DNA from: an uncultured Lachnospiraceae bacterium
Lineage (GTDB): Bacteria > Bacillota > Clostridia > Lachnospirales > Lachnospiraceae
Assembly (NCBI GenBank): GCA_910579865.1
Contig: CAJTXA010000005.1
Span: 1 to 64,000 of the forward strand
Reading direction: 5' to 3'
Length of the DNA stretch: 64,000 nucleotides
Both the position numbers and the translations under genes were made by a program. Below the pieces are notes generated by a model. It saw only the letters and a program-made list of their open reading frames with translations. It was not told where the DNA came from and did no database searches. Shown here piece by piece: positions 6,682-16,179 of this stretch; positions within the stretch are counted from its first letter, which is position 1, and each line of letters begins with the position of its first letter.

Positions 6682-9600
6682 TTAGGGATTCAATGTAGCA
6701 ATATCTACTGGAGTCAATATCCGATTTTTAGCATCTTCCAAACTAGTAAGCAGCGCATAAGCTGTATCCAAAGCAGTAATTACATTTACCCCAGTTTCTA
6801 TTGCATGACGTCGAATCAAAAATCCATCTCGACTTCGTTCATACCCCTGAGCTGGAATATCAATTACCAAATCCAGTTCATGGCTATAAATTAAATCCAT
6901 TAAATTAGGGGATTCCTGCTCCAATTTATTAATCTTTACTGCATGTACTTTATTCTGTTGTAAATACTTTGCTGTTCCAAGTGTCGCATAAATCATATAA
7001 CCAAGTGCTTCAAATCGTCTTCCTATCTCTAATGCCTCCTCTTTCGCTTCATCATTTACTGTAAGCACCATCTTTCGATGTTTTGGAAGATTTACTCCAG
7101 CTCCCAAAAACGCTTTATATAATGCTTCATTAAACTGATGTGCAATTCCAAGACATTCTCCCGTAGATTTCATTTCTGGTCCTAAATTAACATCTGCTCC
7201 CCGTAATTTTTCAAAAGAGAATACTGGCATCTTAATTGCAATATACTCTGACTTTTTCTGTAGTCCAGGCTGATATCCAAGTTCTTGAATGGTATCTCCA
7301 ATTATCACTTTTGTTGCCAATTTTACAATTGGAATTCCTGTTACTTTACTGATATAAGGTACTGTTCGTGAAGAACGAGGATTTACTTCAATCACATAAA
7401 CCTTATCTTGACATACAATAAACTGAATATTTATCATACCTTTTACATGCAGTGCTTTTGCTAACCTTTTTGTATACTCTTCAATTGTATCCACTGCCAC
7501 CTGACTAATACTTTGTGCTGGATAAACTGAAATACTATCTCCAGAGTGAATTCCTGCACGCTCGATATGTTCCATAATGCCAGGAATTAAAATATTTGTA
7601 CCATCACAAACAGCATCTACTTCAATTTCTTTTCCAACTAAATATTTATCAACCAAAATCGGATGCTCCTGTGCAATTCGATTAATAATTCCAATAAACT
7701 CACGAATATCTTCCTCACTAATCGCAATTCTCATTCCCTGTCCTCCTAAAACATAAGACGGACGAACCAATACAGGATATCCTAAATCATTTGCTGCACG
7801 AACTGCCTCCTCACAGGTAAATACGGTATGCCCTGCTGGTCTTGGAATTTTACATTCTTCCAAAATTTTATCAAATAATTCTCTATCCTCTGCTGCATCT
7901 ACATCTTCTGCTTTCGTCCCAAGAATAGGAACCCCCATTTTCATTAAACTTTCTGTCAATTTAATTGCTGTCTGACCACCAAACTGTACTACAGCACCAT
8001 CTGGCTGTTCTACCTCTACAATATTTTGTACATCCTCTGGTGTCAATGGTTCAAAATACAATTTGTCTGCAATGTCAAAATCTGTACTAACTGTTTCTGG
8101 ATTATTATTGATAATAATTGTTTCATATCCTTCCTGCCGAAATGCCCAAGTACTATGAACCGAACAATAATCAAATTCAATTCCCTGACCAATTCGAATT
8201 GGACCAGAACCTAAAACCAATACCTTTTTCTTTCTCTTTTGTATTTCTACTTCTGTTTTACTTCCAAAACAAGAATAATAATATGGCGTTTCTGCAGCAA
8301 ATTCAGCAGCACAGGTATCTACCATCTGAAAAGCAGCTCGAATTTGATATTGCTCCCTTAACGCCTTTATTTCCTTTTCTGTCTTTTTTGTTAATCTTCC
8401 TATTACACTATCTGGAAACTCCAACCGTTTTGCTTCTTTTAATAGCTCTGTTGTAAGAGTTTCTTTTTTTAGTCGTTGCTCCATCTCGACCAAAATAGCT
8501 ATTTTATCAATAAACCAATTGTCGATCTTGGTAATTTTATGAATTGTTTTATAAGAAATTCCTTTTCTCAATGCCTCTGCAATTACAAAAATTCTTCTAT
8601 CATCCACACGATATAATGCTTTCTCTAGTTCTTTTTCTGTTAAATTACTAAAGTCATAAGACAATAAACTATCCACATGCTGCTCTAAAGAACGCAATGC
8701 TTTCATCAGTGCACCTTCAAAATTCGTACAAATGCTCATAACTTCTCCTGTTGCTTTCATCTGTGTTGTTAGAGTTCTTTTTGCACTAATAAATTTATCA
8801 AAAGGCAGTCTTGGAATTTTTACTACGCAGTAATCTAATGCTGGTTCAAAACTGGCATATGTCTTTTTTGTAATTGCATTTTTAATTTCATCTAATGTAT
8901 AGCCTAATGCAATCTTTGCTGCTACTTTTGCAATGGGATATCCAGTTGCTTTCGAGGCAAGGGCAGAAGAACGGCTAACACGAGGATTGACTTCAATCAC
9001 ACAGTATTCAAAGCTAGAAGGATGCAGTGCAAACTGAACATTACAGCCTCCAGTAATTTTTAGTTCATCAATAATATTTAATGCAGAAGAACGCAGCATT
9101 TGATATTCTTTGTCACCTAATGTCTGAGAAGGTGCAACTACAATACTATCTCCAGTATGAACTCCTACTGGATCTAAATTTTCCATATTACATACTGTGA
9201 TACAATTTCCAGCGTTATCACGCATTACTTCATATTCAATTTCTTTCCATCCAGCAATACAACGTTCTACTAACACTTGTCCAACACGGCTTAAGCGCAA
9301 TCCATTAGAAAGAATTTCAACCAATTCTTCTTCATTTTCTGCAATACCACCACCGCTTCCTCCTAATGTATAAGCAGGACGTAACACAATGGGATAGCCT
9401 ATTTCTTTGGCAAAGGAAACGCCATCTTCTATATTTTCTACCACCAAAGAAGCAGCTATTGGTTCCTTTATTTTTTCCATTGTCATTTTAAATTCCAAAC
9501 GGTCTTCCGCCTTTTTTATTGTCTCTGGTGTGGTGCCAATTAATTCCACATGATGTTCTTTTAAAAATCCACTCTCTGCTAGTTCCATTGCCAGATTTAA

Positions 9601-9885
9601 CCCTGCTTGCCCTCCTAAAGTTGGAAGAATACTATCTGGTTTTTCTTTTTTTATAATTTGCTCTAATACAGAAACAGTCAAAGGCTCGATATAAACCATA
9701 TCTGCAATATCTTTATCTGTCATAATTGTTGCAGGATTTGAATTAACTAATACAACACAAATCCCTTCTTCCTTTAATGAACGACACGCTTGTGTTCCTG
9801 CATAATCAAACTCGGCTGCCTGTCCAATTACAATTGGTCCAGAACCAATTACTAATACTTTTTTAATATTCGAATTTCTAGGCAT
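6682..9885 (-). CDS. carB: Carbamoyl-phosphate synthase large subunit
   Basis: 1067 residues, the full length for CarB. It makes carbamoyl phosphate from ammonia, bicarbonate and two ATP for pyrimidine and arginine synthesis. Both homologous ATP-grasp halves are intact. The first begins VLVIGSGPIVIGQAAEFDY and the second, near residue 555, begins VLVLGSGPIRIGQGIEFDY. Each carries its Gly-rich loop (YTLGGSGGG, YVLGGQGM) and a VNPR motif. The last 130 residues form the MGS-like allosteric domain. It starts 2 nt after carA ends, so the subunits are translationally coupled. Confidence 0.97.
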   Translation of the reverse strand: MPRNSNIKKVLVIGSGPIVIGQAAEFDYAGTQACRSLKEEGICVVLVNSNPATIMTDKDIADMVYIEPLTVSVLEQIIKKEKPDSILPTLGGQAGLNLAMELAESGFLKEHHVELIGTTPETIKKAEDRLEFKMTMEKIKEPIAASLVVENIEDGVSFAKEIGYPIVLRPAYTLGGSGGGIAENEEELVEILSNGLRLSRVGQVLVERCIAGWKEIEYEVMRDNAGNCITVCNMENLDPVGVHTGDSIVVAPSQTLGDKEYQMLRSSALNIIDELKITGGCNVQFALHPSSFEYCVIEVNPRVSRSSALASKATGYPIAKVAAKIALGYTLDEIKNAITKKTYASFEPALDYCVVKIPRLPFDKFISAKRTLTTQMKATGEVMSICTNFEGALMKALRSLEQHVDSLLSYDFSNLTEKELEKALYRVDDRRIFVIAEALRKGISYKTIHKITKIDNWFIDKIAILVEMEQRLKKETLTTELLKEAKRLEFPDSVIGRLTKKTEKEIKALREQYQIRAAFQMVDTCAAEFAAETPYYYSCFGSKTEVEIQKRKKKVLVLGSGPIRIGQGIEFDYCSVHSTWAFRQEGYETIIINNNPETVSTDFDIADKLYFEPLTPEDVQNIVEVEQPDGAVVQFGGQTAIKLTESLMKMGVPILGTKAEDVDAAEDRELFDKILEECKIPRPAGHTVFTCEEAVRAANDLGYPVLVRPSYVLGGQGMRIAISEEDIREFIGIINRIAQEHPILVDKYLVGKEIEVDAVCDGTNILIPGIMEHIERAGIHSGDSISVYPAQSISQVAVDTIEEYTKRLAKALHVKGMINIQFIVCQDKVYVIEVNPRSSRTVPYISKVTGIPIVKLATKVIIGDTIQELGYQPGLQKKSEYIAIKMPVFSFEKLRGADVNLGPEMKSTGECLGIAHQFNEALYKAFLGAGVNLPKHRKMVLTVNDEAKEEALEIGRRFEALGYMIYATLGTAKYLQQNKVHAVKINKLEQESPNLMDLIYSHELDLVIDIPAQGYERSRDGFLIRRHAIETGVNVITALDTAYALLTSLEDAKNRILTPVDIATLNP

Positions 9886-9887
9886 AG

Positions 9888-10994
9888 TTAGACACCTCCA
9901 TTCTTTTTCAAACCAAACACTTCCATCATATTAACAAAACGATCAAATAAGAAATTTGTATCCTGTGGACCTGGACATGCTTCTGGATGAAACTGTACAG
10001 TAAAAATATTTTTTCCTAAATAGTGAAGTCCTTCATTGGTTCCATCATTTACATTACAAAAACTAGGCTCTGCTATCTTTGGATCGACAGTATCTTCCTC
10101 TACTACATACCCATGATTTTGTGAAGAAATATAGACTCGTCCTGTTTGTAAGTCCTTTATTGGATGATTGCCTCCCCGATGTCCATATTTCAACTTACGG
10201 GTATCTGCTCCTGTTGCAAGTGCCATCAGTTGATGACCTAAACAAATAGCAAAAATTGGAACATTGGAATCATACAATTTTTTTATTTCTTTTATAATTG
10301 TAATACATTCTTTTGGATCGCCTGGCCCATTTGAAAGCATAATTCCATCTGGCTTTTCTGCAAGAATTTCCTCCGCTTTTGTTTCTGCTGGATAAATAGT
10401 TACTTCACAGCCTCTTTTATGCAAAGAACGGGCAATATTATCTTTTGCACCAAAATCAAGGAGTGCCACTTGAAAACCTTCTCCCTTTAATACTTTCTTT
10501 TCTTTACAGGTAACTCTTTTTACTACTCCTTTACAACAATATGCTTTTATTCTCTTTTTTACTGTTTCTATCTTACTTTCTAAAAGACAAGTTTCATCTG
10601 TTGTAATCATTCCATTCATTGTGCCTTTTTCTCTTAAAATTTTAGTCAATGCTCTTGTATCAATCCCACAAATACCTGGAATATCATATTTTATTAATAT
10701 TGTTTGGATATCTTCTTCGCTTCTGAAATTGCTTGATACTCTGGATAATTCTCTTACAATGTATCCATCTGGCCATAGAGTTTTTGACTCCATGTCTTGA
10801 TAACAGATACCATAATTACCAATAAGTGGATATGTCATTACGACTGCCTGTCCGGCATAAGAAGGGTCTGTAAGAATTTCAAGATAGCCTGTCATAGAAG
10901 TGTGAAAGACAATTTCACTGATTACTTCACGTTTCGAACCAATACTGGTTCCAGTAAAGATAGTTCCATCCTCTAGAATTAGAAAAGCTTTCAT
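9888..10994 (-). CDS. carA: Carbamoyl-phosphate synthase small subunit (glutaminase)
   Basis: 368 residues. The N-terminal CPSase small-chain domain (about 1-130) is followed by a class I glutamine amidotransferase domain. The catalytic Cys is in FAICLGHQLMALATG and the His-x-Glu is in FTVQFHPEACPGP. It hydrolyses glutamine and channels ammonia to CarB, encoded 2 nt downstream. The ribosome site is AGGAACAGGTG. The leader holds a T-run discussed under findings; I see no PyrR-type attenuator. Confidence 0.96.
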   Translation of the reverse strand: MKAFLILEDGTIFTGTSIGSKREVISEIVFHTSMTGYLEILTDPSYAGQAVVMTYPLIGNYGICYQDMESKTLWPDGYIVRELSRVSSNFRSEEDIQTILIKYDIPGICGIDTRALTKILREKGTMNGMITTDETCLLESKIETVKKRIKAYCCKGVVKRVTCKEKKVLKGEGFQVALLDFGAKDNIARSLHKRGCEVTIYPAETKAEEILAEKPDGIMLSNGPGDPKECITIIKEIKKLYDSNVPIFAICLGHQLMALATGADTRKLKYGHRGGNHPIKDLQTGRVYISSQNHGYVVEEDTVDPKIAEPSFCNVNDGTNEGLHYLGKNIFTVQFHPEACPGPQDTNFLFDRFVNMMEVFGLKKNGGV

Positions 10995-11029
10995 TGTTTC
11001 ACCTGTTCCTTTCTTTTTTTGACTGATTT

Positions 11030-11085
11030 TCTATGTTCATGCAAAAAAAAAAGCATAGGCTCATCTTTTATCAAGCAAATTACCT
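11030..11085 (-). promoter_or_regulatory. Possible carA promoter/leader with a 10-T tract
   Basis: On the minus strand a -10-like TATGCT runs directly into a 10-T tract (complement of A 11043-11052), 16 bp after a -35-like TTTGCT. If transcription starts in that tract it could be UTP-sensitive by slippage, as known for pyrimidine operons of enteric bacteria. The promoter boxes are weak matches and no experiment supports them. The rest of 10995-11244 shows nothing else I can name. Confidence 0.25.
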
Positions 11086-11244
11086 TGACTGGATGAATCG
11101 CTTTTTCACATATTGAGAATTTTTACTTATTTTTCCTCAAATTGAAGCAATTTTATCACACTTTATTTTATTTGGCAAGCAAAATTTTTATTCTTTTCTA
11201 CTAGAAAACAATGGAGCAATTATTTTACAAGCTATTCCTATGTT

Positions 11245-11292
11245 AAATAAAAAAGAGGAAGCAATGATACGCCACTTCCACTTTTTTATTTA
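11245..11292. terminator. Bidirectional-looking terminator after the sleC 3' part
   Basis: AAATAAAAAAG-A-GGAAG (11245-11261) pairs with CTTCC-A-CTTTTTTATTT (11275-11292). The stem has a T-run on both strands. On the minus strand it follows the stop codon of the sleC-like gene by 15 nt. Confidence 0.75.
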
Positions 11293-11306
11293 AAATCATA
11301 GCGATA

Positions 11307-11692
11307 TTATCGCAATTCTGCGATTCGACTAATCCCTACATAAATTTCCGAAATTTTATACCATGTTGGAAAATCAACTACTCCTGTTTGCGGCAATCCA
11401 AAAATCGATTGGAATTCCTTTACTGCCTCTGTTGTCATAGCTCCAAATATCCCATCTGCTATAACACGAGGAATTGCACTATAAACCTCTGCAATTACAT
11501 TTAATTGTTCTTGCATCTGTCGTACTTTATCTCCTCTTGAACCTGTTCGCAGTTCTGTACCAGGATAAGAAGATGGAATTCCTGAAATCTGTTCTGCTGT
11601 ATTAATATACATATCATCTCCATAATAATAACGAAGAATTTCAATCGGACTATATCCCTGATCTCCCAAACTTTTAGAGCCCCATTGTGTCA
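11307..11692 (-). pseudogene. sleC: SleC-like spore cortex-lytic enzyme, C-terminal part (interrupted gene)
   Basis: The 126 host-gene residues begin at QWGSKSLGDQGYSP and continue IEILRYYYGDDMYI, the last part of a SpoIID-type lytic transglycosylase domain. A PG_binding_1 domain follows (VRQMQEQLN, then ADGIFGAMTTEAVKEFQ, then LPQTGVVDFPTWYKIS). Upstream of 11692 the frame continues into element sequence up to 11804 and no longer resembles the family. The missing N-terminal part is at 20647-21516. Joined at the shared TGAC the reading is W-M-T-Q-W-G-S, in frame, with a total of about 417 residues, a normal SleC length. The fragment alone has no start site of its own and should not be functional until the element leaves. 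Confidence 0.85.
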
Positions 11693-11708
11693 ACCTTATT
11701 CGAAAACC
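11689..11708. repeat. Element end: right attachment half-site
   Basis: GTCA (11689-11692) is the base block shared with the other end. The adjoining CCTTATTCGAAAACC (11694-11708) is element DNA. It is the mirror image, 11 of 15 positions, of the arm at the other end (20631-20645). Outside it lies sleC codon sequence. Confidence 0.75.
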
Positions 11709-11742
11709 AATAAACATTTTAAAAGAAAAACATCTATTATTT

Positions 11743-12552
11743 TTATTCCTCTTTTTTTCCAAAACATTTATAATATACAAAAACATTTCCTTTTTCTTTG
11801 TCATAGACTATTTTTTCTATAATTGTACGAAGTGCTTTATTTTTTTCTATGTTAGTGAAACAATCGGATTGTATTGCTGTTATAACATCAAATATTTGGG
11901 CTTTTTTCTCTTCCTGTGTAAAATCTTGTTCTTCTAATAGAGAAAAAGAAATCTGTTCAAAATGTTTTCTTTCTTTAAAAAGAAGTTGCTTATTTCTTTT
12001 GTATTCCTCTAAAGTATCAATTCCTTCTTTATAAGCAAGCTGTATTCTTTCTTCCTTCTTTTTTAGCTTTTTCGACTGTATCTGAAGAAGTTGTCTTGTA
12101 TTCTCTTCTATTTCTTTTTTATCCTTTTTTTGTTTTTCTTTTAATTGATATTTTCTACCTGTATAAACTGCTTCAGATAAAGATTGAACTAGGATTGACA
12201 CTATTTTTTGTTCACTAATTCCATGTGAAACAGAACATAATTTTTTACTATATCCATAACACTGAAAATAAGAATAATTTTTCTCATTCTTATACACTCG
12301 ATTATAGGAAAGTGTTCTTCCACAAGTAGAACATTTTATTATTCCACTTAGCCAGTGCTGATAAGTAGCAGAAGCTCTTTTATTTTTTGGATGATATTCA
12401 CTCTGATAACGTTTTTGTGCTCTATCAAATAGTTCTTCTGATAAAATAGCTGGATGATTTCCCTTTCGTACAATCCAATCTTCTTTTTTATTGATTGTTT
12501 TTGTTTCATTATGTAAACGATTCCATCGAATATATCCTTTATAAACAGGATT
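11743..12552 (-). pseudogene. Large serine recombinase, C-terminal fragment
   Basis: About 268 residues starting PVYKGYIRWN contain the second half of a Recombinase domain, then a recombinase zinc ribbon (CSTCGRTLSYNR with a later CYGYSKKLC) and a Lys/Glu-rich coiled coil (about 390-450 in the rebuilt protein). This order is standard for large serine recombinases. The catalytic N-terminus is missing here and lies at 19579-20278. The frame remains open to an ATG at 12573, but those 8 codons are inner-segment sequence and follow directly behind a terminator, so translation is unlikely. Joined to the other piece at ...ILQN/PVYKG... it is in frame. Confidence 0.85.
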
Positions 12553-12573
12553 AGCTTGTGTAAAAACCTGCAT

Positions 12574-12605
12574 AAAAAAAGACTGTCATACCAAGTACAA
12601 CAGTC
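12574..12605 (-). terminator. Terminator of the MIF homologue
   Basis: GACTGT (12581-12586) pairs with ACAGTC (12600-12605). On the minus strand seven T follow. It lies between the MIF gene and the recombinase fragment. Confidence 0.75.
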
Positions 12606-12624
12606 CTAACTTATTTCACTTATT

Positions 12625-12966
12625 TTATAAAAGATGTCCACTAATTCCCCAATCTGTAATACCATGATAGGTTACATAAATATTTTTTGCTGGAATCTCT
12701 AATTCTTCATTTAGAATACAAGTAATTTCTTGTGTCATCTTTTCATAATCTTCTTGTTTTGCATTTCCATATAAACTAACTGACACATAGGCACCTTTCT
12801 CTAATTTTTTTCCACCTAAAAATAAATCATATTGATCCGAAAAGCCAATCATAAGATAACTTTCTGGTTTATGCAAAAGAGATATTGCCTGTCCAAAACG
12901 TGTTTTAATTAACTCTTTCTTTTCCTCTGAAACAACTCCTGCAATTTTAGAATCAATAAATGGCAT
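12625..12966 (-). CDS. MIF-family tautomerase homologue
   Basis: 113 residues, the length of macrophage migration inhibitory factor homologues. The protein starts MPFIDSKIAG, leaving the catalytic Pro at position 2 (Pro1 after Met removal). It has the family's GISGHLL-type end (DWGISGHLL) and a central SYLMIGFSD. Enzymes of this fold act as phenylpyruvate-type keto-enol tautomerases; the physiological substrate in bacteria is uncertain. It is a single gene with its own terminator at 12574-12605 and stands at the border of the inner segment. Confidence 0.8.
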   Translation of the reverse strand: MPFIDSKIAGVVSEEKKELIKTRFGQAISLLHKPESYLMIGFSDQYDLFLGGKKLEKGAYVSVSLYGNAKQEDYEKMTQEITCILNEELEIPAKNIYVTYHGITDWGISGHLL

Positions 12967-13185
12967 ATAAAATCCCCTTCCTTTTACACCTTTTCTTTTT
13001 TTAATTAAATAGATTTTATTATTCTTTTAGAAATCATTTTAATAAGTATAACACTGATATAAGAAAAATACAAGAAGAAATTCCTTTCTTATCGAAAAGT
13101 ATCTAAATAGAGCATTTGTAGGTTTTCTGAAGTGAGATTTTCAAAATCCCGTCCAACTTACCAGTTGAAAAAATAAAATCAAATG

Positions 13186-14709
13186 TTACTTTTCTTTTGG
13201 ATAAACCTGATTATCATAGGAACAGGTATCTCCCAATCCTAAAGCAAGAATTGGAGCAATGGATTTTCCAATTACATTTCTCCCTGCAGACTGTATATCA
13301 TAATCGCACATAATTATATTATAAATATTAGCACCATCAGCGACCCCAAATAATCCGATAACTTTTGCATCAGGGTCTGTTATTGTAAGTCCAATAATTT
13401 CACAGCCATTCCCGCAGTAACTACCTGTAAATGGCTTGTCCTCTGTTCCTATTGGAATCCATTCATCTGTTGACATATAAATATCAGCAGCCTGTATATA
13501 ATTCTTATCAAGACTATATTTTCCTTGGCCGATAGAGCGTAATTGTGTTTCATTTTCCACCCAATAATATATCTTGTCACCAATTTTTAAGGTTTCCATT
13601 TCCATACTTTCATTATTACTCTTAACATCAATCATTTCATCACTATCAACAATCTTAGACTGTTGAAGTGGATTTTCACTTGTTATAGAATCAGACTTCG
13701 TGTATGCACCTGCTGCTGTTGCACCAAAGCACATGACAAAAATCAATGTAATGGAAATCGCTACACATAGTTGTGACTTTTTCTTAAAACTCATAATGGC
13801 ATCTAACCTTTCTTTTAGTATTTCTGTATTTTTATTGAGTGTGACAGAAGCAAGCGAATCTTTATATTGACCACCTTGATTTAGCGCATTTAGCAAGGTA
13901 TCTCCATAAGCTCGTTGCGCTTTCTTGTCAAACATCCTGATAACAGCTTCGTCGCAGGAAAATTCACAAGCTCGGTTTATCTCTTTGCCCATCAAGTAAA
14001 CTAATGGATTAAACCAATGTAAGCAAATTGCTACTTGTACCAGCCATTTGTAAAACATATCGTAACGTTTGTAATGTGTTAGCTCATGCAATATCGTATT
14101 CTTCAAATCAGAATCCGACAGTTCCACAGAGGGGAGCATGATACAAGGGTGTAAAAATCCAGTTAGCAGAGGGGACGAGATAAGACTATTTGTATAAAGT
14201 TCGACCGTCCTTTTTACTCCTGCCTGTTCCACCAGTTTCCCCAACTGTTCCCATAGCCTCATGTCTGTTACTTCCATACGTCCAGCATTGATGTATTTGA
14301 CAAAACTTTGATAAATTGTCGCCTTTCGTATTAACAATCCAACAGATACCATCAACCAGACCAGAACGCAAATTTCAAATTCTGGGAATTCCTCGGTTGT
14401 CATATCGACTTGATTTTTAGGAAACGTGTCGTGTTCCGCAAAGTCCGTTTTAGGTGACAAATGGCTGTCTGTTGACTCGTTTGTACTGATCTGAACGATA
14501 GAGAAATCAACCTTTCGAAACAAATTCCCTACAAGACTTGTTTCTGGGGTAAACGGAAGTAAGAGGCGGGCAATCACTATCAGCCAAATGTAATACTGCC
14601 ATTGTCTACTTAATCTATTCTTGTAAAGCGGTTTGCATAGAAGCAAAACAAGAATAAGCAACGCTCCTGACAGGGACAAAGATAGTAATATTTTCAGCAG
14701 TTCAATCAT
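13186..14709 (-). CDS. BlaR1/MecR1-type M56 membrane metalloprotease sensor
   Basis: 507 residues. Four or so membrane helices surround an M56 protease domain with the zinc motif HELTH at 208-212 and the downstream ACEFSCDEAVI. A further helix at about 315-335 leads to an extracellular end. That end is not the penicillin-binding domain of classical BlaR1. It contains FTGSYCGNGCEIIGL and GLFGVADGANIYNI, reminiscent of GLUG repeats, so the stimulus is likely something else. The start overlaps the blaI-type gene by 8 nt. On activation such proteases trigger loss of the BlaI repressor. The pair is GC-richer than its surroundings, consistent with transfer. Confidence 0.85.
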   Translation of the reverse strand: MIELLKILLSLSLSGALLILVLLLCKPLYKNRLSRQWQYYIWLIVIARLLLPFTPETSLVGNLFRKVDFSIVQISTNESTDSHLSPKTDFAEHDTFPKNQVDMTTEEFPEFEICVLVWLMVSVGLLIRKATIYQSFVKYINAGRMEVTDMRLWEQLGKLVEQAGVKRTVELYTNSLISSPLLTGFLHPCIMLPSVELSDSDLKNTILHELTHYKRYDMFYKWLVQVAICLHWFNPLVYLMGKEINRACEFSCDEAVIRMFDKKAQRAYGDTLLNALNQGGQYKDSLASVTLNKNTEILKERLDAIMSFKKKSQLCVAISITLIFVMCFGATAAGAYTKSDSITSENPLQQSKIVDSDEMIDVKSNNESMEMETLKIGDKIYYWVENETQLRSIGQGKYSLDKNYIQAADIYMSTDEWIPIGTEDKPFTGSYCGNGCEIIGLTITDPDAKVIGLFGVADGANIYNIIMCDYDIQSAGRNVIGKSIAPILALGLGDTCSYDNQVYPKEK

Positions 14710-15091
14710 TCTTTCCTTCGCCCCCTCCCCAATGCTTTTTCAGCTTTTCGTAGTCATCAGAAGAAATCAAGTTCTTTTGTATCAAGGTCGAGATTAGGCC
14801 CTCTGCGCTCCCCTCGTAAACCTTGTTTAAGAAAGTTTCCGTTTGTGCTTCCTGATATTCCGTTTCAGAAACAAGGGCGGTATAGGTGTTCTGGCGTCCG
14901 ACCTTTTTTGAGGAAAGATAGCCCTTTTTAATCAGGCGGGACAACAGAGATATGATGGTGTTTTTGGTTGCTGGTGTGCCTTTGGCTTCCAATGCTTGTA
15001 CGATTTCAGCGTAAAGAGCTGACCCACCATTTCCCCAAATTGTTTTCATCAACTCCAATTCAAAATCTGATACTTGTTGTATCATAATCAA
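14702..15091 (-). CDS. BlaI/MecI/CopY family repressor
   Basis: 129 residues with the winged-helix domain of the family: ELELMKTIWGNGG at the start, then TKNTIISLLSRLIKKGYLSSKK. The C-terminal part dimerises and holds the site that the partner protease inactivates. It is the first gene of the blaI-blaR1 operon, with an 8-nt overlap. A 27-bp palindrome directly upstream is a convincing binding site, so autoregulation is likely. No beta-lactamase or other obvious target gene is adjacent. Confidence 0.9.
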   Translation of the reverse strand: MIMIQQVSDFELELMKTIWGNGGSALYAEIVQALEAKGTPATKNTIISLLSRLIKKGYLSSKKVGRQNTYTALVSETEYQEAQTETFLNKVYEGSAEGLISTLIQKNLISSDDYEKLKKHWGGGEGKND

Positions 15092-15100
15092 TCCTCCTTT

Positions 15101-15127
15101 AATCAGAGTGCATATTGCACCCTAATT
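15101..15127. promoter_or_regulatory. BlaI-type operator
   Basis: The dyad has arms AATCAGAGTGCA (15101-15112) and TGCACCCTAATT (15116-15127) around TAT. Ten of twelve positions match, and the GTGCA/TGCAC core is perfect. It lies 10 bp before the blaI-type start codon. Confidence 0.75.
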
Positions 15128-15192
15128 AAAGGATAACATCTTGCAATCTATTTGTCAATAGAAATCTTTTGTTGTATAATTTACTAGTATCT

Positions 15193-15300
15193 GTGGTGCA
15201 GTCATCCATAGTAACCGCAGGAGCCAATACACCAGCACAGCCTACAGGACAGAGCATGATACCAAAAGATGACTATGCTCAAAAGAAAACAATACTATAA
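15193..15300 (+). other. Possible coding remnant
   Basis: A plus-strand frame reads VVQSSIVTAGANTPAQP then MIPKDDYAQKKTIL and a TAA at 15298-15300. It is distinctly more GC-rich than its neighbours and looks like the tail of a truncated gene. There is no start site and no recognised family. Confidence 0.2.
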
Positions 15301-15314
15301 ATGATTGGAGCATA

Positions 15315-15905
15315 CTACTGTTCTTTGGTGGCCTTCGCAAACCCCATTTCTTTTGCAAGCTTCACTGCCTGTACTTTGTATTCTTCCATCATTTTATTAT
15401 TCATATATCCTCTGGCATACGAAAATGCATCTCTACATGATATAGGTCTAAAATCTTTATTCAAAACACTCTTTCCATACATAACTTTAGGTAAATTATG
15501 AAGAATTGCTAGCAGACGATATACTTTCTCTTTACCTCTAAATTTATGCAAATTTATATCTATATCAGACAATAATCTAGAAATAAAAAGCTGAACTTTT
15601 ATTTCTTCTTCTTTTTTTATTCTAAATAAGAATTTATCATTTACTATCTCTGACTTTTTTTGTAAAACTCTTTTATAATTTGGAAAATTATATTTTTTAC
15701 ACATTCTTTCTAACAACTCAAACAATCTATCAGAAGAATCTATACCATTTTCCTCAGCAGTAATAAATTCTAAAATCATTTTCCAAAAAAATACTTCTTC
15801 TCTAAGGCGTTTCCTTTCACCTAATCTGTACAGCTTTCCTCTTTGTCTCCCCTTTTCATATAAAATTCCAATATTTAATATTTGATAATAATAGCTAATT
15901 TCCAA
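15315..15905 (-). CDS. Hypothetical protein
   Basis: 196 residues, predicted all-helical and very basic (pI clearly high), with no signal peptide, membrane segment or motif that I recognise. The first 30 residues contain KGRQRGKLYRLGERKRLREE. The start ATG at 15905 has a weak upstream GGAGGATTAG-like ribosome site. It stands alone between the blaI operon and a divergent plus-strand gene. I cannot suggest a function. Confidence 0.6.
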   Translation of the reverse strand: MEISYYYQILNIGILYEKGRQRGKLYRLGERKRLREEVFFWKMILEFITAEENGIDSSDRLFELLERMCKKYNFPNYKRVLQKKSEIVNDKFLFRIKKEEEIKVQLFISRLLSDIDINLHKFRGKEKVYRLLAILHNLPKVMYGKSVLNKDFRPISCRDAFSYARGYMNNKMMEEYKVQAVKLAKEMGFAKATKEQ

Positions 15906-16179
15906 TCTAATCCTCCACTATTCTAATTGTCCTTTTTCAAATAGGATCATAATTATTTTGTATCCCATTCTCAAAAATTTGAGCAATACTATAATTCCCT
16001 AAAAGGGATAGGTACAAAACCCTTGAGAAAAATGTGTCAACTAATCTTGACAAAATCAAAAAACTTGTGAGAAATTATAAGACAATTTCTGTCTATAAAA
16101 TCAATAAAAAATATTCTCATACTTTATAAATACCTTTCATATGTCATATTATAATAATAAAAAGCAAGGAGGAATCACT

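Noticed and set aside
8118..8456. Plus-strand 112-codon frame inside carB
   Set aside because: Antisense to a highly conserved enzyme; no independent signal.
10995..11244. PyrR-type attenuator before carA
   Set aside because: Neither the conserved PyrR-binding loop nor a terminator/antiterminator pair was found.
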